From Nocardia sp. XZ_19_385 (GTDB taxonomy: Bacteria; Actinomycetota; Actinomycetes; Mycobacteriales; Mycobacteriaceae): DNA of 64,000 nt. This document shows positions 26,381 to 37,398 of the stretch, piece after piece. The first letter of the stretch is position 1; each line of letters starts with the position of its first letter. The stretch is taken from positions 310,001-374,000 of the forward strand of contig NZ_JACVEE010000001.1 in the NCBI RefSeq assembly GCF_015355755.1, read 5' to 3'. Position numbers and translations under genes: made by a program. A model generated the notes under the pieces. That model worked only from the letters and a program-made list of their open reading frames with translations. It searched no databases and was not told the origin of the DNA.

Positions 26381-26949
26381 TGCTGCATCCTCGGGTCCTG
26401 GGTGGGGTCGGCATATTGGGCCGGGCAGCCGTCGTACTCGGCTTCCGGGCGTAGCTCGTAGTGCCAGGGTTCGTTGGTGTAGATCTGGCACAGCCCGTAC
26501 TCGGCGCCGTAGGTGGACAGCCAAGCCGCAGCCTTGGCAGGCCCGATATCGACCGCGTCCCCCGACACGTGAGCGGACGTTTCCGGCGTCGCCACCCACC
26601 GGGCGGCTTCCTTCGCCGAGCGGTACTTCGAGATCGCGGCACGAAGGAGTTGTTCTTGCTCTGCCCGGGAACGCCAACCGCTGTTGACGACGAACTCGAC
26701 GCCGTCGTTCGCGGCATCATCGGCGGCTCGGCGCAACGCGTCGAGTAGAGCGGGGTCGAGGTTGGCCACCGATGGATGTGTGTGGTCGAGACCGTCGTAG
26801 TCGCTCGACCATGCGGCCGAGAAGGGAGACGCGAGCGACTGGTAGACGAGAACCCCGATCGGCGCGGCGGTGACGACCACCAGGGCTGCGAGGACGGCTG
26901 ATCGGAGACGGTGACGAGATGCTGTTCGTGCTGGTTCGCGGTAATTCAT
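26377..26949 (-). CDS. VanY-like D,D-carboxypeptidase (peptidase M15)
   Basis: A 190-residue protein with an N-terminal membrane anchor (about 16-38) and an extracytoplasmic M15 domain. Zinc-site motifs are SAHVSGDAVDIG (His127, Asp134) and NEPWHYEL (His163), and the conserved SGWRS element is at 90-94. Such enzymes trim the terminal D-Ala from peptidoglycan stems and can reduce glycopeptide binding. It is divergent from a VanRS-like two-component system, which probably controls it. No vanHAX genes are in the window. Confidence 0.85.
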   Translation of the reverse strand: MNYREPARTASRHRLRSAVLAALVVVTAAPIGVLVYQSLASPFSAAWSSDYDGLDHTHPSVANLDPALLDALRRAADDAANDGVEFVVNSGWRSRAEQEQLLRAAISKYRSAKEAARWVATPETSAHVSGDAVDIGPAKAAAWLSTYGAEYGLCQIYTNEPWHYELRPEAEYDGCPAQYADPTQDPRMQQ

Positions 26950-26965
26950 GCCTTGCAGTCAAGGC
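26950..26965. promoter_or_regulatory. Inverted repeat at the vanY-like start
   Basis: GCCTTG-CAGT-CAAGGC, with 6-base arms, sits directly before the carboxypeptidase start codon in the 90-base divergent gap to the response regulator gene. It may act in the peptidase 5' leader or as a regulator site. Confidence 0.35.
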
Positions 26966-27039
26966 AGCGCGGCGTTGCGGGCACGTATGCGGTTTTCAAT
27001 ACGCCGACGATATGTTCCAGCTGGAAGAATCAAGCTTCT

Positions 27040-27723
27040 ATGCGCGTGCTGATCGTCGAGGACGAACCTTATCTGGCCGAAGCCATCCGCGATGGCCTGC
27101 GCCTGGAAGCCATCGCCGCCGACATCGCCGGGGACGGCCACACTGCCCTGGAGCTACTGAGCGTCAACGCCTACGACATCGCCGTCCTCGACCGCGACAT
27201 CCCCGGTCCCTCCGGTGACGAGATCGCCGCACGCATCGTCGCCTCCGGCAGCGGCATGCCGATCCTGATGCTCACCGCCGCCGACCGGCTCGACGACAAG
27301 GCCTCCGGATTCGAACTCGGCGCCGACGACTACCTCACCAAACCGTTCGCACTCCGGGAACTCGTACTCAGGCTCAGAGCACTCGATCGCCGACGCGCGC
27401 ACAACAGACCACCCGTGCGCGAGATCGCAGGCCTGCGTCTGGACCCGTTCCGCCGCGAGGTCTACCGCGACGGCCGCTACGTCGCGCTCACCCGGAAACA
27501 GTTCGCCGTGCTCGACGTTCTCGTCGCGGCCGAAGGCGGTGTCGTCAGCGCCGAAGAACTGCTGGAACGAGCCTGGGACGAGAACGCCGACCCCTTCACC
27601 AACGCCGTGCGCATCACGGTCTCGGCTCTGCGCAAACGCCTCGGCGAACCCTGGCTGATCGCCACCGTCGCCGGCGTCGGCTACCGCATCGACACCGGAC
27701 CAGACGGAGGCGAGCGTGGATAG
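27040..27723 (+). CDS. OmpR/VanR-type response regulator
   Basis: 227 residues from ATG 27040. The receiver domain has acidic residues VEDE, phosphoacceptor Asp51 in VLDRDIPG, the LTA switch residue and KPF lysine. A winged-helix output domain follows (VALTRKQFAVLDVLV, RITVSALRKRLG, ATVAGVGYRI). It overlaps the kinase gene by 8 bases. The divergent D,D-carboxypeptidase gene is the likely target. Similar VanR-like pairs answer to envelope stress or glycopeptides. Confidence 0.9.
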   Translation: MRVLIVEDEPYLAEAIRDGLRLEAIAADIAGDGHTALELLSVNAYDIAVLDRDIPGPSGDEIAARIVASGSGMPILMLTAADRLDDKASGFELGADDYLTKPFALRELVLRLRALDRRRAHNRPPVREIAGLRLDPFRREVYRDGRYVALTRKQFAVLDVLVAAEGGVVSAEELLERAWDENADPFTNAVRITVSALRKRLGEPWLIATVAGVGYRIDTGPDGGERG

Positions 27724-28807
27724 AGCACCCGGGTTGAGCGTTCGCCTCAAACTGACCCTCAGCTATGCCGGGTTCTTGATGCTGGCAGGTGGCTTGCTGC
27801 TTGCCGTCGTGTGGGTGTTCCTCCTGCGCTACGTGCCCGATCGTGCGACCCGGCCCTTGGTCCCCGGTAGCGGACCCAACCGCGCCGAACTGCTGGCCGC
27901 CTTCGGCCCGAAGGCAGCCTGGGCGGTCGCGTTTCTGCTGGTCTTCGGTCTAGCGGGCGGATGGGTCCTGGCCGGACGGATGCTCGCCCCGCTGACCCGC
28001 ATCACCAACGCGACGCGCATGGCCGCCAACGGGTCGCTCTCGCACCGCATCCAGTTGGAAGGCCGCAACGACGAGTTCCGCGAACTCGCCGACACTTTCG
28101 ACGCCATGCTCGCGCGGCTGGAGGCACACAATGCCGAGCAGCAGAGATTCGCCGCCAACGCCTCCCACGAACTGCGCACCCCACTGGCGATCACGCAGAC
28201 CCTTCTCGACGTGGCCCGCAACGATCCGAACCGCGACACCGGTGAACTGGTCGCCCTCCTGCACACCGTCAACACCCGGGCGATCAACCTCACCGAAGCA
28301 CTGCTCCTGCTCAGCCGCGCCGACCAACGGTCCTTCACCCGAGAACATGTCGACCTGTCCCTCACCGCCGAGGAAGCTACCGAAACGCTGCTCCCCCTCG
28401 CGGAAAAACGCGGCCTCACCATCGAGACCTCCGGCGATATGGCCCCCACCATCGGCTCACGCGCGCTGCTACAGCAGCTGACAACGAACCTGGTGCACAA
28501 CGCGATCGTGCACAATCTGCCCGAACAGGGCACCGTGTGGGTGACGACCAGCGTTGGCCCCGAGACTGTGCTGCTCACCGTCGAGAACACCGGCGAAAAG
28601 CTGACTCCGCAGCGGGTTTCCACGCTTGTCGAGCCGTTTCAGCGCGGCACCGAACGCCTCCGCAGCGATCACGCGGGCGTCGGCCTCGGCCTGGCCATCG
28701 TCAAAAGCATCACCCAGGCACACGACGGCACCCTCACCCTCACTCCCCGCCCGGCCGGCGGGCTCCGCGTCACGGTGCAATTAGCACGGCTTGCTCACTG
28801 GCCGTAG
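27716..28807 (+). CDS. Sensor histidine kinase (VanS-like)
   Basis: A 363-residue kinase starting at GTG 27716. Two membrane helices (about 14-38 and 66-86) flank a short external loop of ~27 residues. A HAMP domain (about 87-140) leads to the phosphoacceptor His151 in ASHELRTPLAIT, then the N box NLVHNAIVHN and the glycine-rich GVGLGLAIVKSI. The small sensor loop suggests detection within or at the membrane. The end overlaps the convergent dehydrogenase gene by 13 bases. Confidence 0.9.
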   Translation: MDRAPGLSVRLKLTLSYAGFLMLAGGLLLAVVWVFLLRYVPDRATRPLVPGSGPNRAELLAAFGPKAAWAVAFLLVFGLAGGWVLAGRMLAPLTRITNATRMAANGSLSHRIQLEGRNDEFRELADTFDAMLARLEAHNAEQQRFAANASHELRTPLAITQTLLDVARNDPNRDTGELVALLHTVNTRAINLTEALLLLSRADQRSFTREHVDLSLTAEEATETLLPLAEKRGLTIETSGDMAPTIGSRALLQQLTTNLVHNAIVHNLPEQGTVWVTTSVGPETVLLTVENTGEKLTPQRVSTLVEPFQRGTERLRSDHAGVGLGLAIVKSITQAHDGTLTLTPRPAGGLRVTVQLARLAHWP

Positions 28808-29655
28808 GTGTAGAAGCCCTCACCGCTGCTGACCCCGAGTTTGCCTTTGTCGATGTAGTTCTCCTTCAGCCATGCCGCCAGCTTCTGCGCCTCGGCGTCG
28901 CCGTGGGACAGGATGTTGTAAGGCGTATTGAGGCCGATGACGTCGTACATTTGGAACGGGCCCACCGCTGCGCCGGTCCCGATCCGCCACACCTTGTCGA
29001 CGTCGTGCGGGGCGGCATAACCACCCGCGGCCAACGCAGTGGCGGCGTTCAGCAACGGGACGAGCAGCGAATTGAGCACATACCCGGCCTTCTCCTTGTG
29101 GACCGGGATGGGCACCATCCCGATGTCACCGGCAAACGCGACGACGGTGTCGAACACCGCCGGGTCGGTATCGGCTGTCCCCATGATTTCGGCGGTGTTG
29201 TACTGCCACACCTTGTTCGCGAAATGCAGGGCGAGGAAGCGGTCCGGCCGGCCGGTGGCGTCTTTCATGTCGCTGGGCAGCAGGGTCGAGGAGTTCGTCG
29301 CGAAGATCGTCTTCGCCGGTGCCAGCTCACCGAGCTTGCGGTAGGTGTCCTGCTTGAGACTCAACACCTCCGGGATGGCCTCGATCACCAGGTCGGCATC
29401 GCCCACGGCTTCGGCCAGATCCGTCGTGAGGGTGATGCGAGTGCGGGCCTCGTCGGCCTTGCCCTCGGCCGCACCGGCAACATTGTCGGTCTTGTACGCC
29501 TGGACCAGTCCGCCGAGGGTCTGCTCGGCCTTGGCGAGGACCTCGTCGCTGATGTCGTATGCGATGACTTCGAATCCGCTGTACGCGCTCTGGAATGCGA
29601 TCTGGGCCCCCAGCACTCCGGTCCCCAGCACCGTCACCTTCTTGATCGTGGACAT
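28795..29655 (-). CDS. 3-hydroxyacyl-CoA dehydrogenase
   Basis: A 286-residue NAD-dependent dehydrogenase of the 3-hydroxybutyryl-CoA type. The Rossmann motif is VTVLGTGVLGAQIA, with ATNSSTLLPSDM, the catalytic histidine in ALHFANKVW, and a C-terminal helical domain with HKEKAGYVLNSLLVPLLNAA. It oxidises 3-hydroxyacyl-CoA in fatty-acid or butanoate metabolism. It stands alone, convergent with the histidine kinase, and is preceded by a 186-base gap without visible signals apart from GGAGATG at its start. Confidence 0.92.
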   Translation of the reverse strand: MSTIKKVTVLGTGVLGAQIAFQSAYSGFEVIAYDISDEVLAKAEQTLGGLVQAYKTDNVAGAAEGKADEARTRITLTTDLAEAVGDADLVIEAIPEVLSLKQDTYRKLGELAPAKTIFATNSSTLLPSDMKDATGRPDRFLALHFANKVWQYNTAEIMGTADTDPAVFDTVVAFAGDIGMVPIPVHKEKAGYVLNSLLVPLLNAATALAAGGYAAPHDVDKVWRIGTGAAVGPFQMYDVIGLNTPYNILSHGDAEAQKLAAWLKENYIDKGKLGVSSGEGFYTYGQ

Positions 29656-29841
29656 CCCATCTCCTTCGTCTCGCCTGGTCGGCTACGTGTGGCGTGTTCG
29701 TCCCTGTCGAAAGCCTGCCATGGCCAGCCCCGTTCTACAGTTGGCGATGGGTGCTCTGCTCGGTGTCTGCCCTGGGGCGGCCCGCTCGATTTAGACTTGC
29801 CGGGTGTCAGGCTGTCACTCGCCCCTCGGTGCCGGAATCGC

Positions 29842-30795
29842 ATGAGGGCCGTCAGGTACGACCGCTACGGCGGCCCAGAAGTGTTGTCGATCGCGGAGAT
29901 GCCGGTGCCTGCCCCGGGGCCGAAACAGGTACTCGTCCAGGTGCACTCGACGTCGATCAACCTCTCCGACTGGGAGACGCTGCGGGGAACGCCGCTGTAT
30001 TCGCGCATCGGCGGGCTCCGGGCACCTCGGCGCCCGGTTCTCGGATCCGATATCGCTGGGCGGGTCGAAGTCGTCGGATCCGAGGTCACCCAGTTCGCAC
30101 CGGGTGACGAGGTCTACGGCGACAACCTCATGCTCAAGGGCGGGTTCGCGGAGTATGCCGTGGTTCCGGAATCGGCGCTGGCGCGCAAACCGGCCGCGCT
30201 GAGCTTTGCCGAGGCGTCGGCCCTGCCGCAGGCGGCGGCGATCGCGTCGCAGGGCACGGCCGGCGTCGCAGCCGGTATGAAGGTGTTGATCAACGGGGCG
30301 GGCGGTGGATCCGGATCGTTCGCGATCCAGTTGGCCAAGGCTGCCGGGGCGCACGTGACCGGGGTGGACAACGCCGCCAAACTGGCGTTCATGCGCACGC
30401 TCGGCGCGGACGAGGTAATCGACTATCGCGCGGACGATTTCACCCGAACCGGACCCTACGACCTGGTCCTCGACCTCGTCGCTCACCGGTCGGTCTTCGC
30501 CTATCGCAGGGCGCTCGCGCCCCACGGCCGGTACCGCTGCGTCGGCGGCACCACTCGTGCGTTGCTGCGGACGACCACGGTCGGTATGGCCGCCGGATTA
30601 TTGACCGGCCGCAGGCTCGGAGTCCTCGCGGTGCGGGAAGGGCCCGCGCACTTCACACCCCTCGCGGAGTCGTGTGTCGCGGGACGGGTCGATATCCACA
30701 TCGACCGCAGCTTCCCCCTCGACGAAACCGCGGACGCGCTGGCGTACGTCGGTGCCGGACACGCGCTCGGCAAAGTGGTGGTCGCGATCCGCTGA
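29842..30795 (+). CDS. NAD(P)-dependent quinone-type oxidoreductase (MDR family)
   Basis: 317 residues from ATG 29842. The N-terminal GroES-like domain (MRAVRYDRYGGPEVLSIAEMPVP) is followed by the nucleotide-binding motif INGAGGGSGSFAIQLAKAAG. No zinc-binding cysteines are present, so it belongs to the quinone-reductase-like zinc-free branch. The frame is open far upstream, but family alignment places the start here. There is no clear ribosome-binding site, so a leaderless mRNA is possible. Confidence 0.85.
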   Translation: MRAVRYDRYGGPEVLSIAEMPVPAPGPKQVLVQVHSTSINLSDWETLRGTPLYSRIGGLRAPRRPVLGSDIAGRVEVVGSEVTQFAPGDEVYGDNLMLKGGFAEYAVVPESALARKPAALSFAEASALPQAAAIASQGTAGVAAGMKVLINGAGGGSGSFAIQLAKAAGAHVTGVDNAAKLAFMRTLGADEVIDYRADDFTRTGPYDLVLDLVAHRSVFAYRRALAPHGRYRCVGGTTRALLRTTTVGMAAGLLTGRRLGVLAVREGPAHFTPLAESCVAGRVDIHIDRSFPLDETADALAYVGAGHALGKVVVAIR

Positions 30796-30838
30796 TCGAA
30801 CCGGGCCGACCCCGAAAGGCCGGCCCGGAATTTCGATC
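30794..30838. terminator. Bidirectional terminator between convergent genes
   Basis: A long hairpin: GATCGAA with TTCGATC on the outside, CCGGGCCG with CGGCCCGG inside, and a small loop around CCGAAAGG. It lies between the stop codons of the reductase (30795) and katG (30847) and can serve both strands. Confidence 0.7.
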
Positions 30839-30846
30839 GAAACGGA

Positions 30847-33821
<2,975 letters not shown>

Positions 33822-33850
33822 CGCCCAAGTCTAAAACACCCGACTGCGGG

Positions 33851-34936
33851 TCACCGGCTGCCGATCGACTCGGACAGGAATGGCCAGGCGGACCGCAGAT
33901 CGTCCTCCCAGTAGCCCCAGGAATGGGTGCCGACCGGCCGATCGTGCACGGTCACCGGAATGTCGAGCTCCCGCAACCGATTCGCCAGGTTTGCGGTGCA
34001 GTAGTGGATGGCCGCTTCGATGGGGCCGCCGAACAGAATCTGGACCGGCAGCGGAATTCGGCCCTCCTGGACTCGGCGATCGGCCGGAGTGTCGTGCGGC
34101 GCCGCCGGAATGCCGCTGCCCGTACTCAAATACACGGCGGTCCCGCGCAATCGCTCCGCGTTGACCAGTGGGTCGTTGGCGCGCCACAACGGGTCGTTAC
34201 GCGGGCCCCACATGTTCTCGACGCTCTGCCCGCCACCCCAGTTCTCCACCGTCAAGCGCACGAACTCGTGCCCGATGGGGTCCGACGTCTGCGCGCACCC
34301 GCTGAAGGAGGCGACGCTTTTCCAGAAGCCGGGCTTGGCGATCGCGAGGTTCAGCACCGAGGTGCCACTCATCGAGACGCCGACCAGCGTTCGATTCCCG
34401 TTGGCTCCCAAGAACTCTTCGATGACCGGAGGCAGTTCCTCGTTGAGGAAGGTCTGCCACTTGTTGCGGCCCAGCACCGCGTCGTCGCGCACCCAGTCGG
34501 TGTAGTAGGAGTTGGCGCCACCGAAGGGGGTGACGACGTTGACATCCTTGCCGCTCAGGAAACCGACAGCGTCGGTCTGCACATCCCAGCCGCTCTCGTT
34601 CGGGCCGCCGCCGGAACCGTTGAGCAGGTACATCGTGGGCCGTGGTCGCGTGGTGTCCGCGGCACGCACGACCTGCACCGGAATCGGCCGGTTCATCGCG
34701 GGCGAGAACACCGTGACGGTCTGCTGGCGGTCGTTCACCTCCTGCACAGAGACAACACCGGGCGCTGCCGCGGCGGTGTCCATCGCACCGGCCAAGCCCG
34801 CGGCTGCCAGCGCCCCGACCGCGACCCAGCGCACTGTTGTCGCGCCGATCCGCCATGTCACCTCGGCGAGACCGGGGGGCGTGGATGATGCCGATCGCCG
34901 TTTCCGCAAGCTGGTGCCTCTCGTTCGCTGAATCAC
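33851..34936 (-). CDS. Mycolyltransferase/esterase of the antigen 85 family
   Basis: A 361-residue secreted alpha/beta hydrolase. A long N-terminus with a hydrophobic signal (about 35-58, ending TAAAAPG) is followed by the esterase D-type core. Nucleophile Ser188 lies in LVGVSMSGTS, and His338 in GTHSWGYW matches the HSWxYW motif of antigen 85 proteins. MYLLNGSGGGPNESGWDVQTDAVGF is the oxyanion-side region. It is expected to transfer mycolic acids to trehalose or arabinogalactan in the cell wall. Cysteines C-terminal to the nucleophile (SGCAQ, HYCTA) may form a disulfide. Confidence 0.88.
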   Translation of the reverse strand: MIQRTRGTSLRKRRSASSTPPGLAEVTWRIGATTVRWVAVGALAAAGLAGAMDTAAAAPGVVSVQEVNDRQQTVTVFSPAMNRPIPVQVVRAADTTRPRPTMYLLNGSGGGPNESGWDVQTDAVGFLSGKDVNVVTPFGGANSYYTDWVRDDAVLGRNKWQTFLNEELPPVIEEFLGANGNRTLVGVSMSGTSVLNLAIAKPGFWKSVASFSGCAQTSDPIGHEFVRLTVENWGGGQSVENMWGPRNDPLWRANDPLVNAERLRGTAVYLSTGSGIPAAPHDTPADRRVQEGRIPLPVQILFGGPIEAAIHYCTANLANRLRELDIPVTVHDRPVGTHSWGYWEDDLRSAWPFLSESIGSR

Positions 34937-35012
34937 TGCCCGGACGGCAATGCAGGAGATTCGTCCTGCAACCGGACTCGGTTTGGTTCAGCTGTGAGTG
35001 GTCCGCGGAAAC

Positions 35013-35675
35013 CTAGTGGGGGTGCTCGCTTTCGGCCGGTTGGCCCATCAGCAATTGGACGATGGACTGCACGAATCCTTCAATCCGCGCGCGCGGATAC
35101 TCGTCCGGTTCGTTGATCGCGAGCCGGCCGAGCATCTCGGCGATGGTAAGCAGCGAGTTGGTCAGCAAGGCTGAATCCATTGCGGCCCAGCGTGAATCGA
35201 TGGCCAGGCCCATCCGCACCAGCGCCTCGGCCTGGTCGAAGATGCCCGCCCGGGAGCTGCGGATGGCGTCGCGATATTCGTCGGGCGCGCTGCCGGGGCC
35301 CGCGAGGACGAGCCGCCACCGGGTCGGATTCTCCAGCGCCACAGCGACGAACGCCTCGACTGTCGCCGACGCCGCGACCACCGGATCCGCTCCGATCAGA
35401 TCGACGGGCAAGGTGTCGGAGACCTGTTCCAGCGCCAGATCGCGTTCGCGTTCCAGCAGCGCTTCCACCAGATCGGCGCGGGTCTTGAACACGGTGTAGA
35501 GCACCGGCTTGCCGACCCCGGCCTGCTGCGCGACGGCTTCCATGCTGAGCTCGTGCAACTCGACCCGCTCCAGTACCGCGAACGCCGCGTCCAAGAGCTG
35601 GGCGCGACGCTGCTCGGCGGGCAGGCGCGGCGCATACCGCCGGCGCGGACGTTCCGTGGGTCGAGATGTGCTCAC
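35013..35675 (-). CDS. TetR family regulator, divergent from the MpaB-type oxygenase
   Basis: 220 residues from GTG 35675, which is preceded by GGAGG; the frame runs open far upstream across the divergent gene, so the start rests on the ribosome-binding site and family length. The helix-turn-helix is LHELSMEAVAQQAGVGKPVLYTVFKTRADLVEALL. The divergent neighbour and a pair of direct repeats between them suggest that it represses the oxygenase gene and itself. Confidence 0.83.
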   Translation of the reverse strand: MSTSRPTERPRRRYAPRLPAEQRRAQLLDAAFAVLERVELHELSMEAVAQQAGVGKPVLYTVFKTRADLVEALLERERDLALEQVSDTLPVDLIGADPVVAASATVEAFVAVALENPTRWRLVLAGPGSAPDEYRDAIRSSRAGIFDQAEALVRMGLAIDSRWAAMDSALLTNSLLTIAEMLGRLAINEPDEYPRARIEGFVQSIVQLLMGQPAESEHPH

Positions 35676-35745
35676 TGCCGATTCGCCTCCATCGCGCCCA
35701 TCCTGCCAGCTCGCGGGATCGATCTGTACCTGCACCCTAACAAAA

Positions 35746-35801
35746 GCTACGCACCCGTTGTATTCGTTCCGCGCAATTGCTACGGTGGCGTTGTATTCAT
35801 T
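35746..35801. promoter_or_regulatory. Two 23-bp direct repeats in the tetR/oxygenase gap
   Basis: Repeats at 35746-35768 and 35779-35801 share GCTACG, then GTTGTATTC and a final TT, and start 33 bases apart, about three helical turns. They lie immediately before the oxygenase ribosome-binding site (GAGGAG) and are good candidates for cooperative TetR binding. TATTC in each copy may also form part of a -10 region. Confidence 0.5.
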
Positions 35802-35822
35802 GGGCGCCGCAGAGGAGTTTCC

Positions 35823-36770
35823 ATGACCTTCGATCCGACCACTCTCCGCCGGGCGGATTACGGCTTCTTCGGGCCCGATTCCCCGAGCTGGAAGATCTGG
35901 ACCGCCCCGACCGCCGTGATCGGATTCCAGCGCGCGGTAGCCCTCGAGTTCTTCGACCCGTTCCTGACCGCGTCGGTGTCGGACACGGCGAAGATCTACT
36001 CCGACCCGCGCACCCGGCTCGATATGACCTTCGCGTACTTCCTCATCGTCGCGATCGGCGATACGCCGACCGCGATCAAAGCCTCCGAGCATCTGATGGA
36101 GCTGCACGCGCGCTCGACCGGCATCGAACCGGTCACCGGCCGCCGATATAGCCCCAACAACCCCGAGACCCAGCTGTGGATCCACCTCACCGGCTGGCAC
36201 TCGGTCCTCAAGGCCTACGAGATGTTCGGTCCGGGTCAGCTCAGCACGGAAGAGGAGAACCGCTACTGGGCGGAATGCGCGGTCGCCGCCGAGCTGCAAA
36301 CCTGTAATCCCAAGGATGTTCCGCGCACTCGCGAGGGCGTTCAGGAGTACTTCGAGAATGTCCGTCCGCGCCTGTGCACCACCGAGCGCGCGCTCGACGG
36401 CATGCACCAGATGCTGTTCACCTCGCCGAAGCACGGGGCGGGCCTGACCTATGCCCTCGGCGCGCGCCTGCTGGCGACGGCTTCCATTGCGACACTGCCG
36501 AAGTGGATGCGCCGGCTCGGCCAGTTCGATCAGTGGCGCCTCATCGATCTGCTGGTGCGGCCCGCCGGGCGGATCCTGGTGTGGCTGTTCACCCTGTTCA
36601 ACAAGCGCGGACTGATCCTGGCCGCGCCGATCATCGCCCCGATGGCGGGCAAGATCCTCGAGCAGCACGTGAAAATGGAGCCGCCCGCCACGCTCGAAAC
36701 CCGTTCTCCCGCAGACGCTCGCGCCCTGTACGGAACACAGAATCGCCGGGCAGTGCCTGCCGCCGGTTGA
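35823..36770 (+). CDS. Oxygenase MpaB family protein (DUF2236)
   Basis: A 315-residue protein of the MpaB/latex-clearing-protein-related DUF2236 family. Features are GPDSPSWKIWTAP at the N-terminus, RLDMTFAYFLIVAIGDT, and a histidine-rich core with IHLTGWHSVLKAYEMFG. Family members use heme for oxidative cleavage of double bonds or related oxygenations; the substrate here is unknown. A hydrophobic segment near 270-290 (GLILAAPIIAPMAG) may associate with the membrane. Its ATG follows GAGGAG. Confidence 0.8.
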   Translation: MTFDPTTLRRADYGFFGPDSPSWKIWTAPTAVIGFQRAVALEFFDPFLTASVSDTAKIYSDPRTRLDMTFAYFLIVAIGDTPTAIKASEHLMELHARSTGIEPVTGRRYSPNNPETQLWIHLTGWHSVLKAYEMFGPGQLSTEEENRYWAECAVAAELQTCNPKDVPRTREGVQEYFENVRPRLCTTERALDGMHQMLFTSPKHGAGLTYALGARLLATASIATLPKWMRRLGQFDQWRLIDLLVRPAGRILVWLFTLFNKRGLILAAPIIAPMAGKILEQHVKMEPPATLETRSPADARALYGTQNRRAVPAAG

Positions 36771-36780
36771 GTCAGCGGGC

Positions 36781-37398
36781 CTAGGGATCACCGGTCGGCG
36801 AGTCAATTGCGTTGGCCCCGTGTGGAACCCGGAAGTCATGATCGATTCCGGTCGCCAGGTCGTCACACGGGACGCGCACCAGATCCGCGCGGGCGTTCAG
36901 ATAGGTCTGCGCACCCGAATCTCCCACGGCTACTGCGGATATCGAGATCCAATGTGCGCGCGCGAGCACCACGGGATGTCCGGGTCCGGCGTGGAACACG
37001 GCGCGCGCCAAGCCGCCCGGTGTGTTTCGCGCCGCGGCTAGGACGCGGGCGACCGCGGCGGCACCGACATCGGGGGTATCCACCGGCATGATCACCGCGT
37101 ACTCGGCTCCGGTCTCGGCGGCCGCTCCGAGTCCGGCTCGGAGCGAAGCGCTGAGTCCAGTCGCCCAGTCCGCGACCCACACCGGCCGGGCTCCCGCGGG
37201 CAGGGCAACGGACTGCACCGATGGCCCGGTCGCGCCGAGCAGCACGATCACCGAGTCACAACCGCCCTCGCGCAGTGCCGCCACCGCTCGGCGTAGCCAG
37301 GCACCGCCCTCGGCCAGGGCTTTCGGGTAGCCGTAGCGCTTGCCCGCGCCCGCGGCGAGCACGATGCCGAGCGCGCATGGGTCGCCCTGATTCAGCAA
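36781..37398 (-). CDS. MocA-type molybdenum cofactor cytidylyltransferase
   Basis: About 205 residues. The nucleotidyltransferase signature LAAGAGKRYGYPKAL opens the protein, followed by PVDTPDVG, which holds the metal aspartate, and FHAGPGHPVVLARAHW. The MobA/MocA family adds CMP to molybdopterin to make the dinucleotide used by xanthine dehydrogenases. A TTG at 37398 overlapping the stop of the large subunit gene is the only plausible close start; CTG one codon later is possible. Coupling to the molybdoenzyme gene strongly supports the role. Confidence 0.8.
   Translation of the reverse strand: MLNQGDPCALGIVLAAGAGKRYGYPKALAEGGAWLRRAVAALREGGCDSVIVLLGATGPSVQSVALPAGARPVWVADWATGLSASLRAGLGAAAETGAEYAVIMPVDTPDVGAAAVARVLAAARNTPGGLARAVFHAGPGHPVVLARAHWISISAVAVGDSGAQTYLNARADLVRVPCDDLATGIDHDFRVPHGANAIDSPTGDP

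Noticed and set aside
28537..29841. Upstream extension of the quinone-type reductase frame
   Set aside because: The frame is open across the antisense dehydrogenase gene, but protein similarity begins at MRAVRYDRYGG (29842).
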